DNA of 64,000 nt from Psychroflexus longus (GCF_020164595.1 NZ_JAIQZE010000008.1:80267-144266); one strand, 5' to 3'. Counted from the stretch's first letter, positions 1 to 7,597 are shown. A program made the numbers and translations. Notes: a model not told the origin generated them from the sequence alone.

Positions 1-120
1 ATGCAAAGTGTTGTCCAACGCAATACGCCAATAACAATGATTAGCAAAATTTAAGTGACTGTATATTTTTGGTAACTCATTCCCCAGGCTAAAATATAAT
101 TCTCTCTTTTCTGAATCCAT
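1..120 (-). CDS. Partial protein of unknown function, N-terminal 40 residues only
   Basis: An open reading frame starts with ATG at 120 and runs off the left edge of the window, so only the first 40 residues are visible. They read like a genuine folded N-terminus (for example NHCYWRIALDN), without a signal peptide or membrane segment. The sequence reminds me of small Bacteroidetes proteins sometimes labelled acetyltransferases, but no catalytic motif lies in the visible part, so no function is assigned. The gene points out of the window and shares its upstream region (121-437) with the broken gene on the plus strand. Confidence 0.55.
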   Translation of the reverse strand, partial: MDSEKRELYFSLGNELPKIYSHLNFANHCYWRIALDNTLH

Positions 121-437
121 TGCCAAACATTATTCTTCAAGAGGCAAAATAATTTAATGCCGTAGTTTACGTGGTTAAACAAATGAAATTAATTTCCTTA
201 ATTTTCGATTAGGTTTAGATCGTCGACAAATTCGTTTATTTCCCTATTATTTTGAACTTCATTCAAAACTAATAATATCACATGTGTAGTTTCAGTATTA
301 TTTTAGGTTTATCTAATTAAGGAGTTGTAAATAGTCTTTTGCTCAGAATGAAAAGTGTTCATAAAAATATTAAATCTCCATATGTTCTTAACCGTTATAT
401 AATATATTACTAACTAAAAATATTAACAATTTACAAA
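121..437. other. Gene-free spacer between divergent genes
   Basis: These 317 bases are AT-rich and have stops in all frames. I see no convincing RNA gene, hairpin or TAnnTTTG promoter element. It presumably carries the promoters of the partial minus-strand gene and of the decayed plus-strand gene, but I cannot point to them. Confidence 0.4.
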
Positions 438-1664
438 ATGACTTACAAAATTTCAATCCTCCTATTATTTTCTTTTTTTCACGACTGCACAAACAGATTT
501 TAGACCAGGCTATTTCATTGCTGATGGAATTAAAACAGATTGTTTAATTGAGAATCAATCTTGGAGCTCCAGCCCTGATGAATTTGTTTACAAACTCGAT
601 GAAGACAGCCCTACCAAAACACGAAACAAATTTAATACTAGTGAATTTGGGTTGAATGGGTATTTTAAATTTATAAGTGCTGATGTAGATATCGACTAAA
701 GTAAATGGGACACTGATAATTTAGACTATAACAGAGAACCTGAGTTTGAAAAGAAAAAAGTCTTCTTAAGATTAATTGTCGACGGTGAAGTCAAATTTTA
801 TGATTACACAATGGGGAAAAATATAAAACGCTACTTCTATCAAATTGGAGATTCTGATATTAAGCAGTTGGTATACAAGAAATATTTAAGAAGAGGGGGA
901 AACAAACAAATAGTCCAAAATGAGGCCTATAAACAATGGTTATTTAATAATTTGAAGTGTGAAGACCAGTCACTAAGTGATGTTGAGAAATTGAGGTACA
1001 GTGAAATTAGTCTTAAGAAATATTTTATAGAATACAATGAGTGAATAGGTGCAGAAATTAATTTCTTGGATAAAAAACAAAAAGTAAAACCTTAAATTAC
1101 ATTAGTTTTTCTCTAAAAGGAGGAGTTGAAGTTGGCTCAACCAAGGTTGTAAACGCGTTTAGAGAAAATTTAAACACAGATTTAGGAAGCAATGAATCAT
1201 TTCGTTTTGGGGTTGAGGCTGAAGTAATTTTACCACTTTTAGACAAGCAATTTACTTTTTTTTCTGATCCGAGTTATCGCTCAATTTCATTCTCACTTTC
1301 TATTCCTGATGAAAGATTGACAGGCAATCTTAAGAATGTCAACTATAAATACAGCTCATTAGAGTTACCACTTGGCATTAGATATTATTATTATATCAAT
1401 GAGGCAACCCAAATATTTCTAAATTTTGCTTACGTTTTCGATAATGTATTCGATGATTCATCTGTTGAATTCAGTAGAGCAGATGGTACTAACCTAGGAG
1501 GGTTTACTAATTTAAAATCAAATCAAAGTCAGTATTTTGGTGCAGGTGTAAGAGCTTTTGATCGCTTTAGTGGAGAATTGAGAATCTATGCCAATAAAAA
1601 CATAGGACCAAATATTGAGTATTCAAATTCAATTACTTTAGTATTTGGATATAAAGTTTTTTAA
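438..1664 (+). pseudogene. Decayed beta-barrel outer-membrane-type protein gene (two frameshifts, two in-frame stops)
   Basis: ATG at 438 begins a signal-peptide-like stretch (MTYKISILLLF). Near 480 the frame must shift by one to continue with TDFRPGYFIADG. That frame is cut by TAA at 697-699 and TGA at 1042-1044 yet stays protein-like on both sides. Around 1060-1083 it must shift again to reach a C-terminal frame (about 1083-1664) rich in alternating beta-strand segments such as LPLGIRYYYY and ending in VFGYKVF, typical of a porin-like barrel. Rejoined, it is about 405 residues and resembles a common flavobacterial family of secreted proteins with an N-terminal soluble part and a C-terminal barrel, often misnamed in databases. 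Four independent lesions make function very unlikely. Confidence 0.8.
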
Positions 1665-1743
1665 GTAGTAAATCCTTTTGCGTTCCAAGATGCAAATACA
1701 TTTGACGATTATAAAAATTACTGATGTCAAAAACATATAAACA

Positions 1744-1995
1744 TTCAAGCGAACTTGGTTTTTTAGGAGCAGACACGAGCCTCAAAACAAGGATTCACTC
1801 CGTACATCCCAGAGCGTTCCGCTTTGAAAATCAAAACGCCGCATTTAAAACTTCAAGCAAGCTTGGTTTTAGATTAAGAACAAACGTGTTCTCGATTAAT
1901 GACAAAAACAAGGATTCACTCCGTGCATCCCAAAGCGTTCCGCTTTGAAAATCAAAACGCCGCATTTAAAACTTCAAGCAAGCTTGGTTTTAAAT
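1744..1995. repeat. Imperfect tandem repeat, about two and a third units
   Basis: Units begin with TTCAAGC at 1744, 1852 and 1973 (spacings 108 and 121). The second half of the unit is nearly identical in the first two copies: 1784-1871 and 1905-1992 differ at only about two positions over 88 bp. Each unit contains a short hairpin, CAAAGCG-TTC-CGCTTTG in the second copy. A 74-codon open frame runs through it but only reflects the repeat. It lies next to tRNA-Arg. I recall similar repeats near flavobacterial tRNA genes but cannot verify this here. Confidence 0.75.
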
Positions 1996-2015
1996 GAGGT
2001 GTTTTGATTTATTCG

Positions 2016-2089
2016 TGACCGCGGAGGGATTCAAACCCCCAACCCTCAGAGCCGAAATCTGATGCGCTATTCAGTTGCGCCACGCGGCC
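2016..2089 (-). tRNA. tRNA-Arg (anticodon TCG)
   Basis: Read on the minus strand the sequence folds as a complete 74-nt cloverleaf. The acceptor GGCCGCG pairs with CGCGGTC (one G-U), and there is a D-arm. The anticodon stem TCAGA/TCTGA encloses loop TTTCGGC with anticodon TCG, and the T-arm GGGGG-TTTGAAT-CCCTC is canonical. The discriminator base is A and CCA is not encoded. It decodes CGA arginine codons. Its first 23 nt overlap the end of the GIY-YIG gene on the same strand. Confidence 0.93.
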
Positions 2090-2324
2090 TAATATTTTGT
2101 TTTCTCCACCTTCTTCCAGCTGCAGATTTAAGATACTTTTCTCTTAATCTTGCTGAATTTCGAGTTTGAAAAACTTCTTGATGAACTCTAATCCAAGGCA
2201 AAAAAGCTTTTGTTGATTTGTTTTTACCTTGATTGTGCTCTATTAATCTTTCTTCCAAGCGTTCTGTCATGCCAACATAATGCTTGTCAAATTTAACACT
2301 ATAAAGAACGTAAACGTAAAACAT
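2067..2324 (-). CDS. Small GIY-YIG nuclease-domain protein
   Basis: This 85-residue protein begins MFYVYVLYS and continues with YVGMTERLEERLIEHN, the GIY-YIG core with the expected small first strand, Y...G spacing and following helix. The family hydrolyses phosphodiester bonds in DNA. Small single-domain members are abundant in Bacteroidetes and are commonly mislabelled excinuclease subunits. The last codons (RPRGATE and the TAG stop) lie inside the D-arm of tRNA-Arg, so the tRNA 5' end supplies the C-terminus and stop. A second copy of the tRNA 5' end lies beyond the other end of the gene (2383-2404). The arrangement suggests a tRNA-associated mobile nuclease unit. The catalytic arginine and glutamate regions look plausible, but activity is inferred. 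Confidence 0.75.
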   Translation of the reverse strand: MFYVYVLYSVKFDKHYVGMTERLEERLIEHNQGKNKSTKAFLPWIRVHQEVFQTRNSARLREKYLKSAAGRRWRKQNIRPRGATE

Positions 2325-2340
2325 TTCCTAAATCTTATGC

Positions 2341-2382
2341 GCCCTGCCCGAACGAGACTAACGTCAGTTCGGATCGGGCGGG
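2341..2382. repeat. GC-rich REP-like imperfect hairpin
   Basis: The arms CTGCCCGA and TCGGGCGG, extended by GAAC and GTTC, fold around a central AACGT-containing loop. The composition is much richer in G+C than the surroundings. Such palindromes are dispersed in flavobacterial genomes. Here it lies directly between the GIY-YIG start and the tRNA 5' fragment, so it may be part of the same unit. Confidence 0.6.
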
Positions 2383-2404
2383 TATTCAGTTGCGCCACTC
2401 GGCC
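2383..2404 (-). repeat. Fragment of a tRNA 5' end (22 nt)
   Basis: On the minus strand these 22 nt match the first 22 nt of tRNA-Arg (2068-2089) except for one base in the acceptor stem. The match stops abruptly in the D-loop, and the rest of a tRNA is absent. It is therefore a partial duplicate rather than a gene. With the intact tRNA it brackets the GIY-YIG gene as a direct repeat. Confidence 0.75.
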
Positions 2405-2465
2405 TCAAATTCCCGCAAAAGCGGAAATCCATGTTTAGATTTCAAAATTACAATACTAATCTATC

Positions 2466-2915
2466 TTAAGACAAATTCTCTTTAACGATTTTAGAAATAG
2501 TTTTGCCATCAGCTCTACCAGCCAGCTTCTGCGTGGCCAAGCCCATGACTTTTCCCATGTCTTTCATCGAGTCAGCGCCAGTTTCAGCAATAATAGCTTT
2601 TACCTCCTTACCCACTTCCTCTTCACTCAGCTGTGCTGGCAGGAATTGTTCTATGATTTTAGCCTCTTCCAATTCTGCTTCAGCCAAATCTTTACGGTCT
2701 TGCTCCAGATACAAGTCAGCACTATCTTTTCTTTGTTTGACCAGTTTCTGAACCAACTTCAACTCATCCGCTTCACTCATATCCTCCTTATTGGACGATG
2801 CGGTTTTAGCCTTCAAAATTTCACTTTTAATAGATCGTAAAGAAGCTAGAGCAACAGAATCTTTTGCTTTCATCGCTTCTTTCATTTTAGTCATTACTTC
2901 TTGTTCCAGTGCCAT
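2466..2915 (-). CDS. yqeY: GatB/YqeY-domain protein
   Basis: This 149-residue cytosolic protein is a full-length stand-alone YqeY domain, the domain also found at the C-terminus of the amidotransferase GatB. Visible hallmarks are the N-terminal helix MALEQEVMTKMKEAMKAKD, the segment ALASLRSIKSEI, and the tail motif GKVMGLATQKLAGRADGKTISKIVKENL. The family is thought to contact tRNA or aminoacyl-tRNA complexes but its role is not settled. In flavobacteria it usually follows ftsZ directly, as I recall. Here it points the same way as ftsZ but lies 15 kb beyond it, which suggests an insertion between them. It is divergent from the TauE/SafE permease. Confidence 0.9.
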   Translation of the reverse strand: MALEQEVMTKMKEAMKAKDSVALASLRSIKSEILKAKTASSNKEDMSEADELKLVQKLVKQRKDSADLYLEQDRKDLAEAELEEAKIIEQFLPAQLSEEEVGKEVKAIIAETGADSMKDMGKVMGLATQKLAGRADGKTISKIVKENLS

Positions 2916-2958
2916 TATCTATTTTTTGGCTAAGATAATTAATAATCTTTCAAAATCA

Positions 2959-2979
2959 ATTGAAAGCCCTACTTTCAAT
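2959..2979. promoter_or_regulatory. Inverted repeat in the yqeY/permease divergent spacer
   Basis: Perfect 8-bp arms ATTGAAAG and CTTTCAAT are separated by 5 bp and lie about 45 bp upstream of the yqeY start and 70-90 bp upstream of the permease start. The position between divergent genes suits an operator, but there is no regulator gene next to it and the assignment is a guess. Confidence 0.35.
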
Positions 2980-3015
2980 GTAACCAAAGTTACTGCCTCA
3001 GCTTAAGTTGCGTTC

Positions 3016-3023
3016 TACATTTG
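3016..3023 (+). promoter_or_regulatory. Candidate -7 element for the permease gene
   Basis: TACATTTG matches the Bacteroidetes TAnnTTTG -7 consensus and lies 26 bp before the start codon. A clear -33 TTG at the usual 19-bp spacing is not visible, so this is tentative. Confidence 0.4.
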
Positions 3024-3048
3024 TATTTTAGAAAATGAAATTTACCTC

Positions 3049-3852
3049 ATGGAAATAATAGAAATATTAGGTTTTTTTGGAGCACTCATCATAGGAGTAG
3101 TATTAGGACTCATAGGTGGCGGTGGCTCAATTCTTACAGTTCCCGTGCTGGTATATTTACTTATGGAAGACCCGGTCACTGCTACCGCCTATTCGCTTTT
3201 CGTCGTGGGTACCGCAAGTTTGGTGGGGGCCGTCCGTAACATGCAAAAAGGTTTGGTGGATCTCAAAACAGCCACCGTTTTTGCCATTCCGGCGTTTATT
3301 GCCGTTTATGCAACCCGAAAATACGCTGTGCCAGCCATTCCTGACTCCCTTTTCACCATTGCCGACTTCGAAGTGACCAAAGACATAGGCATTATGTTAT
3401 TTTTCGCATTGATTATGCTTTTGGCCTCTTATTCCATGATCAAAAACAAAAAAGAAGAATTGAAAGATGTAGAAGTGGAAGTCAAATACAATTATCCACT
3501 CATTATAGTTGAAGGTATTGTCGTTGGATTCCTTACTGGAATCGTAGGCGCAGGAGGCGGATTTCTTATCATTCCAGCTTTGGTATTACTCGCCAAACTT
3601 CCTATGAAAAAAGCTGTCGCCACCTCTTTGCTTATCATCGCCGTCAAGTCCTTAATCGGATTTCTGGGTGACGTCCAAAACATAGACATCGATTGGTCCT
3701 TCCTGGGAATTTTCACCGGAATCTCAGTTATTGGAATTTTTCTAGGCATCTGGCTCAACAAATTTATCGACGGCAAAAAGCTTAAAAAAGGCTTTGGATG
3801 GTTCGTCCTCCTTATGGGCATCTACATTGTTTACAAAGAATTTTCCGCTTAA
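3049..3852 (+). CDS. TauE/SafE (TSUP) family membrane permease
   Basis: This 267-residue inner-membrane protein has about eight hydrophobic segments in two homologous halves. Each half carries the TSUP signature: GLIGGGGSILTVPVLVYLL near residues 20-38 and GIVGAGGGFLIIPALVLL near 165-182. The family exports or imports small anions, typically sulfite, sulfoacetate or other organosulfur compounds; the substrate cannot be read from sequence. A cytoplasmic loop (about residues 130-145, KNKKEELKDVEVEVK) links the halves. The gene is monocistronic, divergent from yqeY, and followed by a hairpin and a dispersed repeat. Length and both motifs are intact. Confidence 0.88.
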   Translation: MEIIEILGFFGALIIGVVLGLIGGGGSILTVPVLVYLLMEDPVTATAYSLFVVGTASLVGAVRNMQKGLVDLKTATVFAIPAFIAVYATRKYAVPAIPDSLFTIADFEVTKDIGIMLFFALIMLLASYSMIKNKKEELKDVEVEVKYNYPLIIVEGIVVGFLTGIVGAGGGFLIIPALVLLAKLPMKKAVATSLLIIAVKSLIGFLGDVQNIDIDWSFLGIFTGISVIGIFLGIWLNKFIDGKKLKKGFGWFVLLMGIYIVYKEFSA

Positions 3853-3867
3853 TTTAGAATAAGTTTT

Positions 3868-4014
3868 AGGAGCTACTCCCGCTATCCATTTCAAGTCCAG
3901 CCGCAGATGCTGGCAAAAACTAGCAAGACCCAAAGAGCTCATAAAATCGCTTTTGGGTCTTGAGTTTTGCAGCGCAACTGCACCTCGGGCTTTTCATTTC
4001 TATCGGGGCTAGGG
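3868..4014. repeat. Probable dispersed flavobacterial intergenic repeat
   Basis: The stretch opens with GGAGCTACTCCCGCTATCC and closes with TATCGGGGCTAGGG. These end pairs remind me of a dispersed structured repeat of flavobacterial genomes. Inside it is a strong hairpin with 11-bp arms CAAGACCCAAA and TTTGGGTCTTG (3924-3962) and a smaller one, CCAGC/GCTGG (3897-3913). The inner hairpin may also end permease transcription, although it has no long T tract. No coding frame is convincing. Confidence 0.5.
3924..3962. terminator. Hairpin downstream of the permease gene
   Basis: Perfect 11-bp arms CAAGACCCAAA and TTTGGGTCTTG enclose a 17-nt loop and lie 72 bp past the permease stop. The T run after it is weak (TGAGTTTTGC), so it could be a factor-assisted terminator or simply part of the dispersed repeat. 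Confidence 0.45.
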
Positions 4015-4390
4015 TGTTTTAGGTTTCAAAATTTGAGATTTAAAATATTAATGTCGATCTAAATTCACCGCTTAAAACTAAGTTTTACGACTTAATTATA
4101 AATTGGATTCACAGCAGAATTTGATTTGCTTACAGATTCATACCAAAAGGAGTTACCCAAAATTCTACTGAGTTTTCTTCACAGTTTTGGGGATAACTTG
4201 TCTAAAACTTTTATGTCATCTTCTATCTTTTATCATAAGAATACGCTAGTTTAGCTATCAAATAACTAACGAATCTTAATAAAATCTGTTTTTATCGCTT
4301 ATCTTAGATGGGATAATGATTGATTTGTCAATCGTATAACTAGTTGGCTTTAATGCTAAAAAACTGAACTAACAATAAAAACTGAAAAAA
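4015..4390. other. AT-rich spacer, possibly the left end of the cassette-like region
   Basis: No credible coding frame. From about 4245 the sequence contains CTAGTTTAGCTATCAAATAAC and, further on, ATCGTATAACTAGTTGGC at about 4334-4352. The GTTGGC ending about 45 bp before the next gene resembles the ends of the palindromic elements at 6687-9537. It may be a degraded member of that set; I see nothing else. Confidence 0.3.
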
Positions 4391-4606
4391 ATGATTTATT
4401 ATGGAATGATTGGACCTTGGCAACTAATTATAATTTTATTACTTGGAATTTTACCAACAATTATTGCTCTTATCGATATTTTAAGAAATGAATTCAATGG
4501 GAGTAATAAAATTGTTTGGGTATTAGTGGTTTTATTAACCAATTTTTTTGGTGCAATTTTATATTTCTTAATTGGTAGAAAACAGAAAATAAATGCATCA
4601 AAATAA
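4391..4606 (+). CDS. Small PLDc_N-type membrane protein
   Basis: This 71-residue protein has two transmembrane helices (about 7-28 and 42-62) and the features of the PLDc_N domain: short loop DILRNEF followed by K-I-V-W-V, then FFGAILYFLIGRK. The domain is the membrane anchor of cardiolipin-synthase-like enzymes but also occurs alone, as here, with unknown function. It is preceded by an A-rich leader (ACTGAAAAAA) and followed by AT-rich DNA with a nested hairpin. It is the first of a run of small plus-strand genes separated by structured spacers. Confidence 0.7.
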   Translation: MIYYGMIGPWQLIIILLLGILPTIIALIDILRNEFNGSNKIVWVLVVLLTNFFGAILYFLIGRKQKINASK

Positions 4607-4841
4607 GATTTTGGATTTTATAGAAAAGTAAAAATATTAATCTTGAAATTCTAACATGAAATCTGACTGAATTGCTGAGCGAAATTTGACAAAAATGTAG
4701 AGACTAAATATAATGTCAAAAAAAATCACGAAGTACTTCATCTCCGTCGAAAAACTTAACGGAATTGATAACCGCTGAATTTAATTAATCGTGGAAAGAA
4801 AATTGAATAAATTAAAATTAGGAAAAAAGGACTAAAAGCCA
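4607..4841. other. Spacer with nested inverted repeats, left exon flank of the group II intron
   Basis: No gene is visible. CACGA (4727-4731) pairs with TCGTG (4789-4793), and inside it TCCGT (4743-4747) pairs with ACGGA (4759-4763), giving a nested stem. It could be a degenerate palindromic element like those further right. The intron boundary lies at the right end. Confidence 0.35.
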
Positions 4842-4883
4842 ATCGAGTAGACGGGTGACGACTCAAAGTCGCCACTGCGCCTC

Positions 4884-4922
4884 TCACACCACCGTACGTA
4901 CGGGTCTCGTATACGGCGGTTC
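4884..4922 (-). ncRNA. Group II intron domain V
   Basis: On the minus strand GAACCGCCGTATACG... pairs with ...CGTACGGTGGTGTG to give the catalytic domain V hairpin, only 12 bp after the RT stop codon. The triad position reads CGC, as in group IIC introns, rather than the AGC of most other classes. Confidence 0.75.
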
Positions 4923-4934
4923 AATAATGATACA

Positions 4935-6233
4935 TCAACGTTTGTAGTATTCTACCAAACCAATATAACCCCTCTTTTTCAACCGTTCAATTGTAATGGT
5001 CGTACCAAGAATTGGGCTTTGGGCTACTGCCCATCCTCCCATTCTTGTTCTACTCCAAGCATAAGCTTGTCCTTGATTTACTCCTAAACGAATGAGGTTT
5101 TTCCTCTTTCGCTCGGGCTTTTTCCAATGATGCCAAATACAATATCGCAGTCTGTTTCTTAACCATTCTTCCAACTTTTTAAGTTTGGCTTGAATGGATG
5201 CTTGTTTGTAGTAATTTATCCAACCTCGAACCAATAGGTTAATGCGGTGGATTCGCTCATTAAATTCGACAGGAATAGTCTTCTTGGTTAACATTTTAAG
5301 CTTTGCTTTAAAGGTTTTCCATTTTGACTTTTCTACGACTAATTGATATTTCCCTTTTAAACCCTTTTTATAAGATGCAACAAAGGAATGTCCTAGTAAA
5401 CTAAAAGTTAGAGGACGACGAATACCGCTCTTTTCTCGATTTATTGGTAATCGGAGTTTTTGCTTTAAATACAAATAGAGATTATTTCCTACTCGTTTTG
5501 CAGCTTTCTTACTCTTAACATATACACTAAAATCATCAGCATATCTTACATAACGTAAGTTTCTACTTTCAAGTAATTTATCCAGCTCATTGAGCAAAAT
5601 ATTTGACAGCAGAGGGCTTAGAGGAGAGCCTTGCGGGACTCCTTTCCTTCGCTTTTGTAATTTGCCATTAATGAGTATTGGTACTCTAAGAAATGAACGC
5701 AATAACTTTAGGGTTTGCTTGCATTTTACTTTTCTGTAAATCAACTCTAGCAACACATAATGTTCTACTTCATCAAAGAAAGACTTCAAGTCAATATCTA
5801 CAATATGTCGGTAAGCTGAATTGATATACCTTAAGCTTTGTGCAATCGCCTGTGATGCATTGCGCTGTGGGCGGAATCCGTAGCTGTGCTCTTGGAGGTC
5901 TACCTCAAATATAGGCTGCAATACTTGATGCAGTGCTTGCTGAAAAACCCTATCTGTAGCCGTTGGTATCCCGAGTAACCTCGTTTTACCGTTGCTTTTA
6001 GGTATTTCAACACCTAGTATTGGAGATGGCTGATAAACTCCACATTCTATTTGCTCAATGTACCGTTTCCCGTTAGCTTGTAGTGTAGATTTAAGTGTTT
6101 GCACACTTTTGCCATCTACTCCACCTGCTCCTTTGTTGCGGTACACCTGTAAATAGGCTGCGTTTAGATTCTCTTTTGATATTAATTGTTTAATCATTAA
6201 TTCTTCATTCGTTTTGTTGTCTCGCTTAATCAA
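4935..6233 (-). CDS. ltrA: Group II intron-encoded reverse transcriptase/maturase
   Basis: This 432-residue protein assists splicing of its host intron and copies it into DNA target sites. The RT domain covers about residues 20-290, with VDIDLKSFFDEV (RT2-3), GVPQGSPLSPLLSNI (RT4) and the catalytic YADD (RT5, in VRYADDFSVY). The thumb/maturase X region follows, with INLLVRGWINYYKQA. The end, with RTRMGGWAVAQSPIL, corresponds to the NTRKGYWR...SPIL end of class C proteins, and there is no HNH endonuclease domain. All catalytic residues are present and the frame is intact, so the intron may be active. It is not a retron or diversity-generating RT, because ribozyme domains flank it. Confidence 0.93.
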   Translation of the reverse strand: MIKRDNKTNEELMIKQLISKENLNAAYLQVYRNKGAGGVDGKSVQTLKSTLQANGKRYIEQIECGVYQPSPILGVEIPKSNGKTRLLGIPTATDRVFQQALHQVLQPIFEVDLQEHSYGFRPQRNASQAIAQSLRYINSAYRHIVDIDLKSFFDEVEHYVLLELIYRKVKCKQTLKLLRSFLRVPILINGKLQKRRKGVPQGSPLSPLLSNILLNELDKLLESRNLRYVRYADDFSVYVKSKKAAKRVGNNLYLYLKQKLRLPINREKSGIRRPLTFSLLGHSFVASYKKGLKGKYQLVVEKSKWKTFKAKLKMLTKKTIPVEFNERIHRINLLVRGWINYYKQASIQAKLKKLEEWLRNRLRYCIWHHWKKPERKRKNLIRLGVNQGQAYAWSRTRMGGWAVAQSPILGTTITIERLKKRGYIGLVEYYKR

Positions 6234-6686
6234 TGGCTACTTTGGTATTAGGCAGCTGCCCTTAAAGCATACCAATGCTCCATTATTTATTAAAGACCAT
6301 TATTGTTCAGTCCTTCATTAATGTTCAGCTCATTAACTACTATGACTTCGGCTGACTTCTCTGCTATATCAAACTCGTGATTACAGAGATCTCCCTTGGT
6401 AAGATAAATACCCTTCAGTCTAAGCCCGCAGAATCTACATAGATGCTCTTTAAAGCTTTGGGCTTTGTAAAGATGTGCTTACTTACCCGAGCAACTATGC
6501 CTCGTATCCTGTTCCTGTTCGTCGGTTCAGACTTTTGTAGTCTCGCTTACTTCACTTCTAAGGTCACCCTTAACAAGCTTGCGACTTACTAATGCTTCAG
6601 AACGTTACCTCCGCGCATTGGGGACTTTCACCCGTTGGGACATTCTTGTAAAAGAACTATATTTACCATTCAAGGCACACACATCA

Positions 6687-6795
6687 CATATAGCTTATGG
6701 CTAGGGTTTAGGTCAGATCAAAATTTATTGTATTTTTATAGAAATTAGTCTTCAACTGAAAAACTTGTTTGCATATAATCGCCACAAGCCATATG
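6687..6795. repeat. Long palindromic intergenic element 1 (attC-like)
   Basis: CATATAGCTTATGGC (6687-6701) pairs with GCCACAAGCCATATG (6781-6795) at 13 of 15 positions and encloses about 80 nt. The inner part contains further partial complementarity (TTGCATAT with the right arm ATATGC). Just right of it comes ACCGTAG and then, 32 bp on, a gene start. The group II intron begins 5-7 bp left of the palindrome. I remember near-identical elements before small hypothetical genes in other flavobacteria, usually ending in AACCGTTG, but cannot verify that here. Confidence 0.6.
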
Positions 6796-6826
6796 CGGGG
6801 ACCGTAGTAGATTTAATTAACCTAAA

Positions 6827-7437
6827 ATGAAAAACATATTCATCCTTCTGCTTTTTATTTTTCTTTTGCCTTCGTGTCAAAATGAGCGAAAGGAATCTAA
6901 TCAAAAGGAATTTGAGCGAAAGGCATCCTATTTACCTAAGCAAAGTAAATTTTTAAATAGTGATTATCAATATATTACTTTGGACTCTTTCTCGAGTTTT
7001 GAGAAATTAGTTGATAGAATTGAAATTTAAAGTACCATTCAAAAGATGCAGCTTTAAAAATTGAAACGGCCGAAGTAGATTACCACGTTTTAGCTTCTAC
7101 TTTTTTTGGTCAAGACCATCCTCCGATAATTAAATTAAAAAACATAATTTTTATAAGCAACGATAGCGTTAGAAAGAACAAAACCTACCCTATTGAGGAT
7201 TTAAAAGAGGTTTTGAAAAAGGATATGCTAAATAATGGAAAGGATGATAAGTTTTCTGAGTCTCCGGAAAAGCTAATAGTATCAGTTACTTCCAATATTG
7301 AGGAATTAGAGAACTTAATGGTCAAAATCTTAACAACTTTTGAAGATATTCAGAAAGAATTATCAGAGCCTTTGCCGATATATATTCAACTAAATGGCAG
7401 AAAAGAAATACTTCCACCACCACCGTCTTTTAAATAA
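6827..7437 (+). pseudogene. Frameshifted lipoprotein gene with proline-rich C-terminal tail
   Basis: The first frame (6827-7030) gives a lipoprotein signal peptide, MKNIFILLLFIFLLPSC, and continues to VDRIEI before TAA at 7028-7030. A shift of one base there joins the next frame (KYHSKDAALKIETAEVDYH...), open from 7027 to 7437 without another stop. Joined, it is a lipoprotein of about 203 residues. The second half has a helical region (about LIVSVTSNIEELENLMVKIL) and ends in LPPPPSFK. I do not recognise a named domain; similar secreted proteins with PPPP tails occur in flavobacteria. The gene lies between palindromic elements 1 and 2. One lesion suggests recent loss or a sequencing error. Confidence 0.7.
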
Positions 7438-7451
7438 TAAAAAAACGTTTT

Positions 7452-7580
7452 ACAACACAGACTATGATTCATTGCGGTTGAATTCCTTAGCAAAATTCAA
7501 CGCTATTTTACTATCTTTCGAGTACGGCGGAAATAATCCTAAGGATTTTTCCTCAACGAAGTCATAACCAAGAACGTTGT
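7452..7580. repeat. Long palindromic intergenic element 2 (attC-like)
   Basis: Outer arms are ACAAC (7452-7456) with GTTGT (7576-7580) and TATGA (7463-7467) with TCATA (7562-7566). Inside lie a perfect hairpin GTTGAATT/AATTCAAC (7477-7484 and 7494-7501) and a palindrome ATCCTAAGGAT (7536-7546). The right end reads AAGAACGTTGTCATAC and the next ATG follows 17 bp later. The nested-arm layout with a GTTG-type end recalls attC sites, although the canonical GTTRRRY core is not exact. Its sequence differs from element 1 but its design is the same. Confidence 0.55.
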
Positions 7581-7597
7581 CATACACTAAATAAGAA

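Larger units (their letters stand above)
4842..6682 (-). mobile_element. Group II intron, class-C type, with its reverse transcriptase/maturase
   Basis: Read on the minus strand, the element starts near 6680-6682 with a GTGTG-type 5' end. It then passes through a ribozyme region with the conserved GGGTGAAAGTCCCC-like segment (about 6615-6640) and encodes an RT in domain IV. It ends with a domain V hairpin (4884-4922, ACCGCC...GGTGGT) and a domain VI hairpin (about 4853-4880). The 3' end reads CTACTCGAT at 4842. Domain V carries CGC as catalytic triad, and the RT lacks an endonuclease domain, both as in group IIC. These introns self-splice and retrotranspose, inserting after terminator stems or into attC sites. 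It lies opposite in orientation to the flanking plus-strand genes, at the edge of a palindromic element (6687-6795). Ends are placed by eye to within a few bases. Confidence 0.85.

Noticed and set aside
1724..1948. 74-codon open frame through the tandem repeat
   Set aside because: The codons just follow the DNA repeat, no start signal or protein pattern is present, and the sequence reads as non-coding repeat.
4935..6233. RT as part of a retron, a diversity-generating retroelement or a defence RT
   Set aside because: Group II ribozyme domains flank it (domain V 12 bp after the stop), and the protein has a maturase region.
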